Positions 1-7,141 of a DNA stretch of 20,237 nt are shown here, one piece after another (position 1 is the stretch's first letter; each line of letters starts with the position of its first letter). The position numbers were made by a program, and so were the translations under genes. Origin of the DNA: Anaerolineales bacterium UBA3082 (lineage in GTDB: Bacteria > Chloroflexota > Anaerolineae > UBA7937); NCBI GenBank assembly GCA_002366595.1, contig DFBK01000047.1, positions 1-20,237 of the forward strand, in the 5' to 3' direction. The notes under the pieces are model-generated. The model was not told the DNA's origin. It made no database searches and saw only the letters and a list, made by a program, of their open reading frames with translations.

Positions 1-338
1 AGATGAAGGGGGATCTGCTCTAGGGGCACGACGGTGCGTTTGCCCCACTCGGGGGGGAATATCTCCCAGAGGGGCACGGTTCCCGTGCGATCCAATATCT
101 TGGTGGTCTGGAAAGTGGCCCGGGAACGGAACTCTATAGCCTCTGGTGGCGGCAGTTGACGGGCGTAGTAGGCGTAGACCGCCACCACGCTGCCCAGACT
201 GGCTACCATCGCCAGGATGGTAGCCAGTGCGAGGAGGATGAGGCTGGAGGCGAGCAGTTTGGCGATCTTGCTGCCGTTATTCCGGTGAACCCGCTCTCGT
301 CGTCGGCGGACGATTATCGCTTTGGTGTTGTTTCTCAC
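1..338 (-). CDS. Penicillin-binding protein 1A family, N-terminal fragment (cut by window edge)
   Basis: About 112 N-terminal residues of a class A penicillin-binding protein, which polymerises (glycosyltransferase 51) and cross-links (transpeptidase) peptidoglycan outside the membrane. The visible part has an arginine-rich cytoplasmic tail (VRRRRERVHR), one membrane segment at about residues 25-50, and then the sequence that introduces GT51 domains: TTKILDRTGTVPLWEIF followed by VPLEQIP. That Q-x-T-K-I-x-D-R-x-G pattern is typical of PBP1A/PonA. The catalytic glutamates and the transpeptidase domain lie beyond position 1. The start is GTG at 338, because no ATG in frame gives this N-terminus. 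It sits 70 bases after the methyltransferase stop on the same strand and may be cotranscribed with it. Family assignment is firm; subtype is inferred. Confidence 0.85.
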   Translation of the reverse strand, partial: MRNNTKAIIVRRRRERVHRNNGSKIAKLLASSLILLALATILAMVASLGSVVAVYAYYARQLPPPEAIEFRSRATFQTTKILDRTGTVPLWEIFPPEWGKRTVVPLEQIPLH

Positions 339-408
339 GGTGTGCCCTTCTTCGCAAGCCTGATCATGAATTATCTTACTTCAAGCGGGCTGAAAGCGCA
401 AACCCGTC

Positions 409-1155
409 TCAGTGAGAAGGGTGCCTTTCTCTCTTCTCTACCACTAGAAAGTGGGAGAGGCCGAGGAGGCGCAGGGGCGTCCCCTCTAGGGGATAAGTTA
501 GGCGGCGGAGAAACCGAGCCAGGGTGGGAAATCGAGCCTCTATCTTGTCGTATCCGGGATAGATCTGGGTATGAACGATGATCTTATGAGGGAGATCTTC
601 CAAGAGGCGAAGGAGCCCTCCTCTTGTATAGGCGCGCACGTGGGGAACGAGACCTTGCCGCAGGCTGTCCGGCAGGTAGTTTACCAGGGGGATATTTCCG
701 AATCTGTATCTACCTCGCCAATATATCCCGTGGGTCTCGAAGGGGTAGAGCCTATTGGGGGCGAAGATGACTATGCGGCCCTGGGGCTTGGTCACTCGAT
801 AAGCCTCCCTCACCACCTCTTTGTCGTCTTCCACATGCTCTATCACCTCGTGGAGGAGGACGACATCGAAGCGGTCTTGGGGGAAGGGCAACTCCTCGGC
901 CCGAGCAGCGGCCAGGTTAGGCAGCCTCCTCGCTGCCTCGGCCACTCTACTCGCTTCCAGATCCACACCGTAGACTCGGTCGCTGAAGCGGCGGAACCTC
1001 TCTACATAGATGCCCAAGCCACACCCTACATCCAAGATCACCTTATCAGCCAGGGGGGAGTATCTATCTATGAGGGCTAAGCGCCTCTCCTGGCCGAAGC
1101 GCCAGAGATAACTGGGGCAGCCTAAGACGGCGGCCTCCCGTTCCTCGATGGTCAT
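409..1155 (-). CDS. Class I SAM-dependent methyltransferase (UbiE/Methyltransf_11-like)
   Basis: About 248 residues with the Rossmann methyltransferase fold. Motif I is VILDVGCGLGIYVERF near residues 37-52. The acidic end of strand beta-2 follows (YGVDLEASR), then PFPQDRFDVVLLHEVIEHV and a post-motif helix ending RVTKPQGRIVIFAPN. The C-terminal third (YLPDSLRQGLVPHVRAYT) is the usual substrate-lid region. The substrate cannot be read from sequence; this type often modifies lipids, quinones or glycan precursors. I chose ATG 1155 over ATG 1161, because the AAGGAG at 1162-1167 is 6 bases from 1155 but abuts 1161. It is divergent from the thioredoxin reductase gene and followed by a penicillin-binding protein gene, so a cell-envelope substrate is possible but unproven. 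Confidence 0.85.
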   Translation of the reverse strand: MTIEEREAAVLGCPSYLWRFGQERRLALIDRYSPLADKVILDVGCGLGIYVERFRRFSDRVYGVDLEASRVAEAARRLPNLAAARAEELPFPQDRFDVVLLHEVIEHVEDDKEVVREAYRVTKPQGRIVIFAPNRLYPFETHGIYWRGRYRFGNIPLVNYLPDSLRQGLVPHVRAYTRGGLLRLLEDLPHKIIVHTQIYPGYDKIEARFPTLARFLRRLTYPLEGTPLRLLGLSHFLVVEKRERHPSH

Positions 1156-1208
1156 CACCATCTCCTTTTCGTAATATTACTAGAGGAAGGAAGAAGGCAC
1201 AACTCATC

Positions 1209-1237
1209 TTGCTAAAGGAGGTAGATAAGGATATATT
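1209..1237 (+). promoter_or_regulatory. Possible sigma-70 promoter for trxB
   Basis: TTGCTA (1209-1214), 17 bases, TATATT (1232-1237). The -10 matches five of six consensus bases and the -35 four of six. A transcript would start only about 10 bases before the ATG, just retaining the AAGGAGG, so the true start may be elsewhere. An extra AAAGGAGGT at 1214-1222 lies in the spacer with no start codon after it. Confidence 0.35.
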
Positions 1238-1253
1238 TATACAAGGAGGCGAT

Positions 1254-2204
1254 ATGGATAAGTTAATCATCGTCGGATCGGGCCCCGCGGGGTTGGCCGC
1301 GGCCATCTACGCCGCTCGCGCCGACCTAGCCCCCCTTCTCATCGCCGGAAGCGATCTGGGAGGCCAGGTAGCCCTCACCGAGCAGGTGGAAAACTACCCC
1401 GGCTTCCCCCAGGGGATAAGCGGCGCTGAACTCAGTCAACTGATGCAGGAACAAGCCAAGCGGTTCGGCACCCGCGTGGAGTTGGATGAGGTGATGGAAG
1501 TTGATCTATCTACCCCTCCTTTCAAAGTGAAGACCTATAGCCAAGAGTATGAGGCTCAGGCTCTCATCGTCGCTACCGGCGCCTCCCCTCGTAAACTCCA
1601 GGTCCCCGGGGAGGCGGAGTTCACCGGACGGGGGGTCTCCTACTGCGCCGTCTGTGACGGCTTCTTCTTCCGTGATCAGAGGGTAGTGGTAGTGGGAGGA
1701 GGGGATACAGCGGTGAAGGAAGCGCTCTTCCTCACCAAGTTCGCCACCGAGGTTTACATTGTGCATCGGCGGCATCAATTGCGGGCTGAACAGGTCGTAC
1801 AGAAGAGGGCCAAAAGAAACGAGAAGATAGAGTTCATCTGGGATACGGTGGTGACCGAGATCGTGGGGAGCGATAATGTAACTGGGGTGCGCCTCAAGAA
1901 CCTGAAAAGTAATCAGGAATCGCTTCTCCCTGCCGAGGGGGTTTTCATCTATGTGGGCCATACCCCTAACAGCGCTCTTTTCGAGGGACAGTTGGAACTG
2001 GATGAGGAGAAATACATCGTCACCGATCTTGAACAGCGGACTAGCGTTCCCGGGGTCTTCGCCGCTGGGGACGTCCAAGAGCGGGTCTTGAGGCAGATAG
2101 CCACCGCCGTGGGCACGGGGGCCAAGGCGGCCATGGAAGCGGAGAGGTACATCGCCGAGTTGGAAGATAGAGCCTACCCGGGGTGGAAACCTCTAGAGCT
2201 CTGA
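1254..2204 (+). CDS. trxB: Thioredoxin reductase (NADPH)
   Basis: A 316-residue low-molecular-weight thioredoxin reductase that passes electrons from NADPH through FAD and a redox disulfide to thioredoxin. The FAD dinucleotide motif GSGPAGLAAA is at residues 8-17 and the redox-active CAVCDG at 131-136. The NADPH-binding motif VVGGGDTAVKEA lies around 145-156. HRRHQLRA carries the basic residues that contact the NADPH 2'-phosphate, and the second FAD motif is FAAGDVQ near the C-terminus. Length is normal for the family. The reading frame extends upstream to TTG 1209, but ATG 1254 is preceded by AAGGAGG (1243-1249) and gives the standard N-terminus. No thioredoxin gene is present in the window. 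The hydrolase starts 10 bases downstream, so the two are probably one operon. Confidence 0.95.
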   Translation: MDKLIIVGSGPAGLAAAIYAARADLAPLLIAGSDLGGQVALTEQVENYPGFPQGISGAELSQLMQEQAKRFGTRVELDEVMEVDLSTPPFKVKTYSQEYEAQALIVATGASPRKLQVPGEAEFTGRGVSYCAVCDGFFFRDQRVVVVGGGDTAVKEALFLTKFATEVYIVHRRHQLRAEQVVQKRAKRNEKIEFIWDTVVTEIVGSDNVTGVRLKNLKSNQESLLPAEGVFIYVGHTPNSALFEGQLELDEEKYIVTDLEQRTSVPGVFAAGDVQERVLRQIATAVGTGAKAAMEAERYIAELEDRAYPGWKPLEL

Positions 2205-2214
2205 CGGAGGGCAG

Positions 2215-2976
2215 ATGAGCAAAGTGACCATCGGCAAAGAGGAGATATCCTGTCTTCAAAAGGGAGGGGGAAAGCCCTCCTGGCTCTTTCTCCATGGAGC
2301 GGGAGGCACCCATCGCCACTGGGGAAAACAGATACAGGGCCTTGGGAATGCTACTCTTGCTTCTCTCGACCTCCCCGGCCATGGCCGTTCCAAGGGGAAA
2401 GGACGTCAGAGTATCGAGGGGTACGCGGATCTGGTGGTGGAGTTCATAGACGCTCTCGCTCTGGAGAGCCCTACAGTGATAGGCCACTCCATGGGGGGAG
2501 CGATAGCCTTAGATTTAGCCCTCCGCCATGGGGAGCGCTTAGGGGGCTTGGTGCTGGTGGGCACCGGAGCCCGATTGCGGGTGATGCCCAGCCTTCTGGA
2601 AGGGCTAAGGGGAGAGTACGAATCGACGGTGGACCTCCTCTGTGGATACGTCTATGGTCCCTCGGCTAACGAAGAGATGGTGAGGTTGGGTCGAGAGGAG
2701 ATGCTGGCTATCGGCCCGGAGGTGCTCACGGGGGATCTTCTGGCCTGCGACCGCTTCGATGTGATGGATCGCCTGGGCGAGGTTCGACTCCCCACCTTGG
2801 TGATCTGTGGGGAAGAGGATCAACTGACGCCACTCAAATATTCGCAATTCTTAGTCGATCATATTCAGGGAGCCAGGCTAGTAACCATCCCTGAAGCGGG
2901 CCACATGGTTATGTTGGAGAAGCCTCAAGAGACAACCGAGGCTATTGCCAGATTTTCTCCTCTAACACCTTCTTGA
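2215..2976 (+). CDS. Alpha/beta hydrolase
   Basis: A 253-residue single-domain alpha/beta hydrolase. The oxyanion-hole motif LFLHGAGG is at residues 24-31. The nucleophile elbow GHSMGG places the serine at 92, the acid is Asp202 in ICGEEDQLTP, and the histidine is His230 in PEAGHMVMLE. The triad is complete and correctly spaced, so an active esterase, lipase or related hydrolase is expected. Residues between 115 and 185 form a helical lid, which normally sets substrate preference and cannot be read here. The start ATG has GGAGG at 2206-2210. It follows trxB by 10 bases. Its last 35 bases overlap the end of the convergent rdgB gene, with different frames used on the two strands. Confidence 0.9.
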   Translation: MSKVTIGKEEISCLQKGGGKPSWLFLHGAGGTHRHWGKQIQGLGNATLASLDLPGHGRSKGKGRQSIEGYADLVVEFIDALALESPTVIGHSMGGAIALDLALRHGERLGGLVLVGTGARLRVMPSLLEGLRGEYESTVDLLCGYVYGPSANEEMVRLGREEMLAIGPEVLTGDLLACDRFDVMDRLGEVRLPTLVICGEEDQLTPLKYSQFLVDHIQGARLVTIPEAGHMVMLEKPQETTEAIARFSPLTPS

Positions 2977-3538
2977 TTTTGAACGCCGCTCGAGCGCGAT
3001 GGCTGATCCTGTTCTTCACTTCCGGTTCCAGTTCGGCCATGGTGCAGCCCTGTTGGGGAAGGTAGAAGACCGGATCGTAGCCGAAACCATGCCTCCCTCG
3101 AGGGGCGAAGGCGATGACCCCTGGGCAGGAGCCCTCTACGATCTCCACCTCTCCCTGGGCGGTGGCCAAGGCGGCGAAACAGACGAAGCGAGCCTGCCGC
3201 TTCTCCCGAGGGATACCTTTCATCCTATCCAGAATAAGCCTATACCTCTCCTCATCGCTGGCCTTTCCCCCATAGCGAGAGGAGAAGATGCCCGGTGCAC
3301 CTCCTAGAGCCTCCACCTCCAAGCCTGAATCGTCGGCCAAGGTTAGGAGGCCGCTGGCTCGGGCATAGGCTCTGGCCTTCAAAATGGCATTCTCGGCGTA
3401 ACTGCGGCCGCACTCCTCCACGAAAAGACTTATCCCCTCTTCTTGGGGTGAAGTGACAGCCAAGGCTAACTCTTTGAAGATCTCTCTGTATTCCTTTAGT
3501 TTTCCGGGGTTACCGGTGGCTATGAGCAGCCTCCGCAC
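2942..3538 (-). CDS. rdgB: XTP/dITP diphosphatase (HAM1/RdgB family)
   Basis: About 198 residues. This house-cleaning enzyme hydrolyses non-canonical purine triphosphates (XTP, dITP, ITP) to monophosphate and pyrophosphate, keeping them out of DNA and RNA. Family hallmarks are the N-terminal LLIATGNPGKLKEY, the DDSGLEVEALGGAPGIFSSRY block with catalytic acidic residues and substrate contacts, and GFGYDPVFYLP. The C-terminal SHRARA matches the conserved S-H-R-x-x-A ending. I chose GTG 3538, because CCTCCT at 3543-3548 reads AGGAGG on the minus strand four bases upstream and the product then starts M-R-R-L-L-I-A-T-G-N. An in-frame ATG at 3589 lies upstream of the predicted -10 and would add residues unlike the family. 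Its 3' end overlaps the hydrolase gene by 35 bases. Confidence 0.93.
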   Translation of the reverse strand: MRRLLIATGNPGKLKEYREIFKELALAVTSPQEEGISLFVEECGRSYAENAILKARAYARASGLLTLADDSGLEVEALGGAPGIFSSRYGGKASDEERYRLILDRMKGIPREKRQARFVCFAALATAQGEVEIVEGSCPGVIAFAPRGRHGFGYDPVFYLPQQGCTMAELEPEVKNRISHRARAAFKIKKVLEEKIWQ

Positions 3539-3553
3539 CTGGCCTCCTGGGTA

Positions 3554-3582
3554 TTGACTAGCGAACAATTCTAGCATATAAT
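3554..3582 (+). promoter_or_regulatory. Sigma-70 promoter for the DUF4446-bactofilin pair
   Basis: TTGACT (3554-3559), exactly 17 bases, TATAAT (3577-3582). Transcription would begin near 3589 and give a 28-base leader before ATG 3617. The -10 contains the ATG at 3581, which shows that the longest open frame starts too early. Confidence 0.8.
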
Positions 3583-3596
3583 GGGGCATCGTACAA
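3568..3596 (-). promoter_or_regulatory. Divergent sigma-70-like promoter for rdgB
   Basis: Read on the minus strand: TTGTAC (3596-3591), 17 bases, TAGAAT (3573-3568). The -10 is five of six and the -35 three of six. It overlaps the plus-strand promoter, so RNA polymerase can probably occupy only one of the two at a time. Confidence 0.5.
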
Positions 3597-3616
3597 AGCC
3601 AAAAGGTGGTCTGGAG

Positions 3617-4120
3617 ATGCAGATAGATTTCGCTTTCTTTGAAAGATACGCTCCCTTCTTCTGGCTTGGGCTCCTCCTCTTGGATGTCGTTTTTCTCATC
3701 TGGCTCCTATTTCTGCGAAGGGGCCAGAGAGCCCTGGCTCACCGTTTTCAGCAGCAAATAGAAGCAATAGAGGGTCAGGACTGGGAGAGAGTTCTTGCCG
3801 ACTATCTGGAAGAGATTCGGAGTACCACCGAGCGAGCCAAGGAACTGGCTGATCGCTCGGAGGAGGTGGGGAGGAGGCTAGAGCGCACCATCCAGAGAGT
3901 AGGGGTGGTACGCTTCAACGCTTTTCCTGATGTGGGTGGCGACCAAAGTTTCGCTATCGCTCTCCTAGACAACCATGGCCATGGCGTGGTCATCTCCAGC
4001 CTTCAAGGTCGGACCGAGAACCGGGTCTACGCTAAGCCCTTGAAGAGATGGGATTCCACCTATGCTCTCTCCGACGAGGAGAAGCAGGCCATCGCCAAAG
4101 CCTACAGGGTGGGAGGATAG
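3617..4120 (+). CDS. DUF4446 family membrane-anchored protein
   Basis: A 167-residue protein of unknown function. One hydrophobic helix near the N-terminus (FFWLGLLLLDVVFLIWLLFL, about residues 11-30) is followed by arginines. A charged, probably coiled-coil stretch follows, and then the conserved DUF4446 core VRFNAFPDVGGDQSFAIALL with SLQGRTENRVYAKPL. The hydrophobic N-terminus and positive stop-transfer residues suggest a single-pass inner-membrane protein with a cytoplasmic C-terminal domain. The start ATG 3617 has AAAGGTGG upstream and lies downstream of the promoter. The bactofilin gene follows after 26 bases in the same direction, so the pair may act together at the membrane or cell wall; that is inference from position only. 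Confidence 0.85.
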   Translation: MQIDFAFFERYAPFFWLGLLLLDVVFLIWLLFLRRGQRALAHRFQQQIEAIEGQDWERVLADYLEEIRSTTERAKELADRSEEVGRRLERTIQRVGVVRFNAFPDVGGDQSFAIALLDNHGHGVVISSLQGRTENRVYAKPLKRWDSTYALSDEEKQAIAKAYRVGG

Positions 4121-4146
4121 CAACCTTAGATGGGGAGGAAAGAGGC

Positions 4147-4542
4147 TTGAGAGAGAAGAGTGGGGGTAGTCCCATAAGCGATAGGATCGAAAACGTCATC
4201 GGGCCCACGGCCAGTTTCAACGGGGATCTCAAGTGCGACGGTGGTGTGCGGATCGATGGGGTTCTTAGGGGATGCGTGGAGACTATGGGCAATGTCATCA
4301 TCGGGGAGGCGGCCAAGGTAGTGGCCGATATCACAGGCCGCAATATCTCCGTGGCTGGAGCCGTGAGGGGGAACATAAAAGCCAGCGGCCGACTGGAGAT
4401 CCTCTCCACCGGTCAGGTGTGGGGCGATATCTCTGTGGAATCGTTCCTCATCGACGAAGGTGGATTCTTCAATGGACTGAGCACCATGCGGGGGGAGATG
4501 GAGCCTCTCCTCATAGAGGAATCCGCTAAAGCGAGAGAATAG
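4147..4542 (+). CDS. Bactofilin (polymer-forming cytoskeletal protein)
   Basis: A 131-residue bactofilin. These proteins assemble without nucleotide into filaments built from a right-handed beta-helix, and scaffold cell-wall enzymes or positional proteins. The DUF583 core runs from about residue 15 (NVIGPTASFNGDLKCDGGVR) through repeated short strands such as RIDGVLRG, VIIGEAAKVVADI, AGAVRGNIKASGRLEI and GQVWGDISVESFLIDEGG. Glycines recur about every six residues, as expected for helix turns. There is no signal peptide or membrane segment. The start is TTG 4147 with GGGGAGG at 4132-4138; no in-frame ATG lies near it, and an upstream start would run back into the DUF4446 gene. It is probably cotranscribed with DUF4446. 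Confidence 0.88.
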   Translation: MREKSGGSPISDRIENVIGPTASFNGDLKCDGGVRIDGVLRGCVETMGNVIIGEAAKVVADITGRNISVAGAVRGNIKASGRLEILSTGQVWGDISVESFLIDEGGFFNGLSTMRGEMEPLLIEESAKARE

Positions 4543-4573
4543 ACTAAGTAGAGACCCTTCTGCTGGCTCGTCG

Positions 4574-4600
4574 TATACCGGCTATACCAGCTATATCAGA
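4574..4600 (+). repeat. Three imperfect tandem 9-mers
   Basis: TATACCGGC (4574-4582), TATACCAGC (4583-4591) and TATATCAGA (4592-4600) follow one another in the 158-base gap between the bactofilin and the kelch gene. The role is unknown; they could be degenerate protein-binding units or chance. Confidence 0.4.
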
Positions 4601-4648
4601 TCTTGTGTTTTCCCCCTTTCATCATCTTCTCCCCTAGCGGTTCGACAG

Positions 4649-4664
4649 TTGTGACCTGACACAA
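4649..4664. promoter_or_regulatory. Candidate operator palindrome TTGTG-N6-CACAA
   Basis: A perfect five-base inverted repeat with a six-base spacer lies 36 bases before the kelch start codon. Its size and layout resemble Crp/Fnr-family sites (TGTGA-N6-TCACA), and the window encodes one such regulator at 7577-8236. I see no good -10/-35 pair beside it. Confidence 0.35.
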
Positions 4665-4700
4665 GAAGTCGCGGGTGCTGTTGAAAGGAGTCGACTTGCT

Positions 4701-6547
4701 ATGGAATCAAATAGAGTGTCGATTTTGCTCATCATACTGCTAGCGGTCCTCGGCATTCTGTCGGTAGCGGCACTCTCCGCAACAGAAAGCGCCTTTGCCA
4801 AGGCGCCTCGATCTATCGCGGGCTGCACGGTGAGGACAAGTGACTGCTATGAGGCTAACCAGACGCAGACGCAGGCGCTCTGCTTTACAGTTCACAATGC
4901 ATCCACCGATGCGGAGTGGTTGGATGCAGTCAGACTGACCTTTCCCGACTACCCGGGTTACGGTCCGTGGAGTGTATCCTGCACCTCGCAGGATGCGACT
5001 GATTCCAGCGGGAACCCGGTTAACTTCACGTGTAACATACCTTCTGCAAACGAGGTACGCTACGATGACAACGACTCGGATGGCATAGGCGAGGTCACCG
5101 CTGGGAGCAGTTGGGGCTTCTGCGTCAATGCGACTATCCCCATCAACTACAGCGGCCCTCGCATCATTAACTGGGGGCTCTCCGGTGATGAGGAATCAGG
5201 GAGCGCGCTGCCGCACGATATCATCGGCGCGTTGACTATTGAGGAGTGTAGTCCGGTGATGTTGAAGCCCAGCAGCGTGGCGGCGGGGGGCTGCAATGGC
5301 GTCATGCAGCCACATGAATTCGAGCTCTGGAACAACACCGGCAGCGGCGGCACCTTCAACCTGACGTACGATGTTCCCTCGGGCAACGCCATCTTCACGG
5401 GTCCCAGCGGCTACTACGTTTCCGCTGGAGGGATCGTGACCTTCGCGGTCCAATTGGTGCCCGATCTTTGCCTAGGGGCGGCCGAACAGGTGACCGCCAC
5501 CCTTCAGGCGTCGGGCAACGGCGAATCGGACAGTGCCACCATCGTCAAGACTATTAGCCTCTTCTCGGGGTGGACGAAGCGCGCCTCCAGTCCCATCCCC
5601 ACGATGGATAACGTCGTCGCCTGTGCCGTCCACGACGGTGGCCTCTGGTCAGTGGGAGGATTTGGCGCTCAGGGTGCGACACAGCTATGATCTTGCGACG
5701 AACACTTGGATAACAGGAGCGACGGAGATGTCGCCAACTATCGAATATCCAGGGGATGGCTGCTACGGCCTGGACGGGGAGGGGCATGAGGTTATCGTTC
5801 TCTTTCCAGATACCATCCTGACCGACACGCTGCACCGGTACGATATCACCGCCAATGAGTGGGAAACCCTGACGGTTCCCGCTTTCTACCCCGTGGAGGG
5901 ACGATGGGCACAGGACATCGTCTCATTGTATAGCGTCACCGGGGACAACGTCTGCTATCTCTCCGGCGGGTCCACCGAGGAAGGCGGGGGCAGAACGAGG
6001 AACTTGTGGGAGTACGCCGGCTATGAACGACGGCGGTTACTTAGGCAACTTCAAGGGCGACTTCTGGTTCAACTTCCACGCCTCATGGTACGTGCCCTGG
6101 GTAGGCAATGCCGGGGCCATTTGCGTGGGCGGTGGGATCAGTTTTAAGAGCGAAGTCAACAGCGCCACGCAGTGTTATGACCTCGAAGCGAGTACCTTCA
6201 ACGAGCCCAACGCCGACCTGGGCCCGCTCCCCGAGCCGTGGTGGAGCATGGCCGATGGTTGGCAGCTCCGCCAGGGCCAGCACCAGATTTGGATCGCCAA
6301 CGGCGTGGACCAGAATGGAACACTGCTCCGGGCGTCGGCCTACGCCGATGCCACCACCGGAGGGTTCGTCTACGGACCGGAGCCCCCTGTGGGCCTTTAC
6401 CGCCTGGAGGGAGATGGCTGTATGGGCAATTTCTACGTCGAGCAGGGCGCCGCAGGAGGCTTCAACTACACCAGCCATAACCTGATCCTCGAACAGTGTC
6501 CCTGGTGTGTCCAAATCTATCTTCCACTTGTGCTGCGGAACTACTAA
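4701..6547 (+). pseudogene. Secreted kelch-like surface protein, broken by two +1 frameshifts
   Basis: Read across two shifts, the gene encodes about 614 residues. It has a signal peptide (hydrophobic ILLIILLAVLGILSVAAL, probable cleavage after AFA), a cysteine-containing N-terminal domain, and an Ig-like segment around residues 190-265. A kelch-type beta-propeller follows, with repeats such as SVGGFG, YDLATNTW and YDITANEW. The C-terminus is YLPLVLRNY, frequent on Chloroflexota surface proteins. The first frame is clean from 4701 to 5684 and meets TGA at 5688. Removing one base at about 5685 restores YDLATNTW. The second frame is sensible to about 6024, and removing one base at about 6025 joins YAGY to NDGGYLGNF. 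Because all three parts remain well conserved, either recent inactivation or sequencing error is likely. The start ATG has AAAGGAG at 4684-4690. Probable role: extracellular binding or adhesion. Confidence 0.8.
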
Positions 6548-6559
6548 AGGAGGTGATCC
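6546..6559 (+). other. Extended Shine-Dalgarno sequence without a start codon
   Basis: AAAGGAGGTGATCC is a 14-base perfect complement of the canonical 3' end of 16S rRNA. It overlaps the kelch stop codon (TAA 6545-6547). No ATG, GTG or TTG begins at a usable distance downstream; the GTG inside it reads five codons to a stop. Confidence 0.7.
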
Positions 6560-6642
6560 GCGCGAACTAACCTTTCAGACGAACGATATGAGCTGCCCAC
6601 GAGGTTCACTTTCAGTAAGTAGGCAAATGGAGGAAGATCATC

Positions 6643-7008
6643 ATGAAGGACTTGACCGTCATTCTGGAAGACCGTCCGGGTACGCTAGCCGATATGGGCG
6701 AGGCTCTGGGGAAGGCCGGTATCAACATCGAGGGGGCGTGTGGATTCGCCATTGAGGGCAAGGGGGTCGGGCACATCTTGGTGGAGGACGCGGCCGCTGC
6801 CCGCCGGGCCTTGGAAGAGGTGGGCATTGAGGTGGGTGACGAGCGCGAGGTATTGGTTCTGGAAATCGAGGACCGACCTGGCGCGTTAGGGGTGGTCAGT
6901 CACCGCATCGCCAACGCTGGGGTAAATATCGAGATGGTCTATCTGGCCACGAACACCCGGCTGGTCATCGGTGCCGATGACCTGGACAAGGCTCGCGCCG
7001 CCGTGTAG
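6643..7008 (+). CDS. Small protein with two ACT domains
   Basis: A 121-residue protein made of two ACT-type ligand-binding modules. The first runs from residue 1 (LTVILEDRPGTLADMGEALGK) to about 65, and the second starts at about 70 (VLVLEIEDRPGALGVVSHRI). The repeated D-R-P-G-x-L motif is the classic ACT loop that binds amino acids at domain interfaces. No enzyme domain is attached, so it is probably a stand-alone regulatory or amino-acid-sensing protein that works as a dimer. GGAGG at 6629-6633 precedes the ATG by nine bases. Neighbours do not point to a pathway. Family call is secure; ligand and partner are unknown. Confidence 0.85.
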   Translation: MKDLTVILEDRPGTLADMGEALGKAGINIEGACGFAIEGKGVGHILVEDAAAARRALEEVGIEVGDEREVLVLEIEDRPGALGVVSHRIANAGVNIEMVYLATNTRLVIGADDLDKARAAV

Positions 7009-7052
7009 CGCCGCGAGCGTAGATCGCCTGCCTCATCCAGAAGGGCGGACAA

Positions 7053-7136
7053 ATGCGCTTACTGGTTGGCGCGGCGCTCAGTGAGAAGGACGGTGGGGCC
7101 TGGGAAGCCCACAACTTATCAGATCAAAGGAGGTAA
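7053..7136 (+). CDS. Possible 27-codon leader peptide
   Basis: ATG 7053 reads 27 codons (beginning M-R-L-L-V-G-A-A-L) and stops at TAA 7134-7136. That stop overlaps the AAAGGAGGTAATC used by the next gene, an arrangement suited to translational coupling. AGAAGGGCGG at 7040-7049 could serve as a ribosome-binding site. I recognise no family, and it may be chance. Confidence 0.25.
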   Translation: MRLLVGAALSEKDGGAWEAHNLSDQRR

Positions 7137-7141
7137 TCGTC

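Noticed and set aside
1209..1253. Earlier TTG start for thioredoxin reductase at 1209
   Set aside because: The added 15 residues are not found in the family, and a strong ribosome-binding site directly precedes ATG 1254.
2041..2487. Minus-strand open frame across the trxB and hydrolase genes
   Set aside because: It overlaps two well-supported genes on the other strand and shows no family motif or ribosome-binding site.
6108..6485. Alternative plus-strand frames within the kelch C-terminal part
   Set aside because: The frame ending in YLPLVLRNY gives coherent kelch-like sequence; the others are arginine/proline-rich shadows.
7008..7076. Hairpin GCGCCGCG (from about 7009) with CGCGGCGC (about 7069-7076) as a terminator after the ACT gene
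   Set aside because: The loop would be over 50 bases and no T-run follows; probably chance in G+C-rich sequence.
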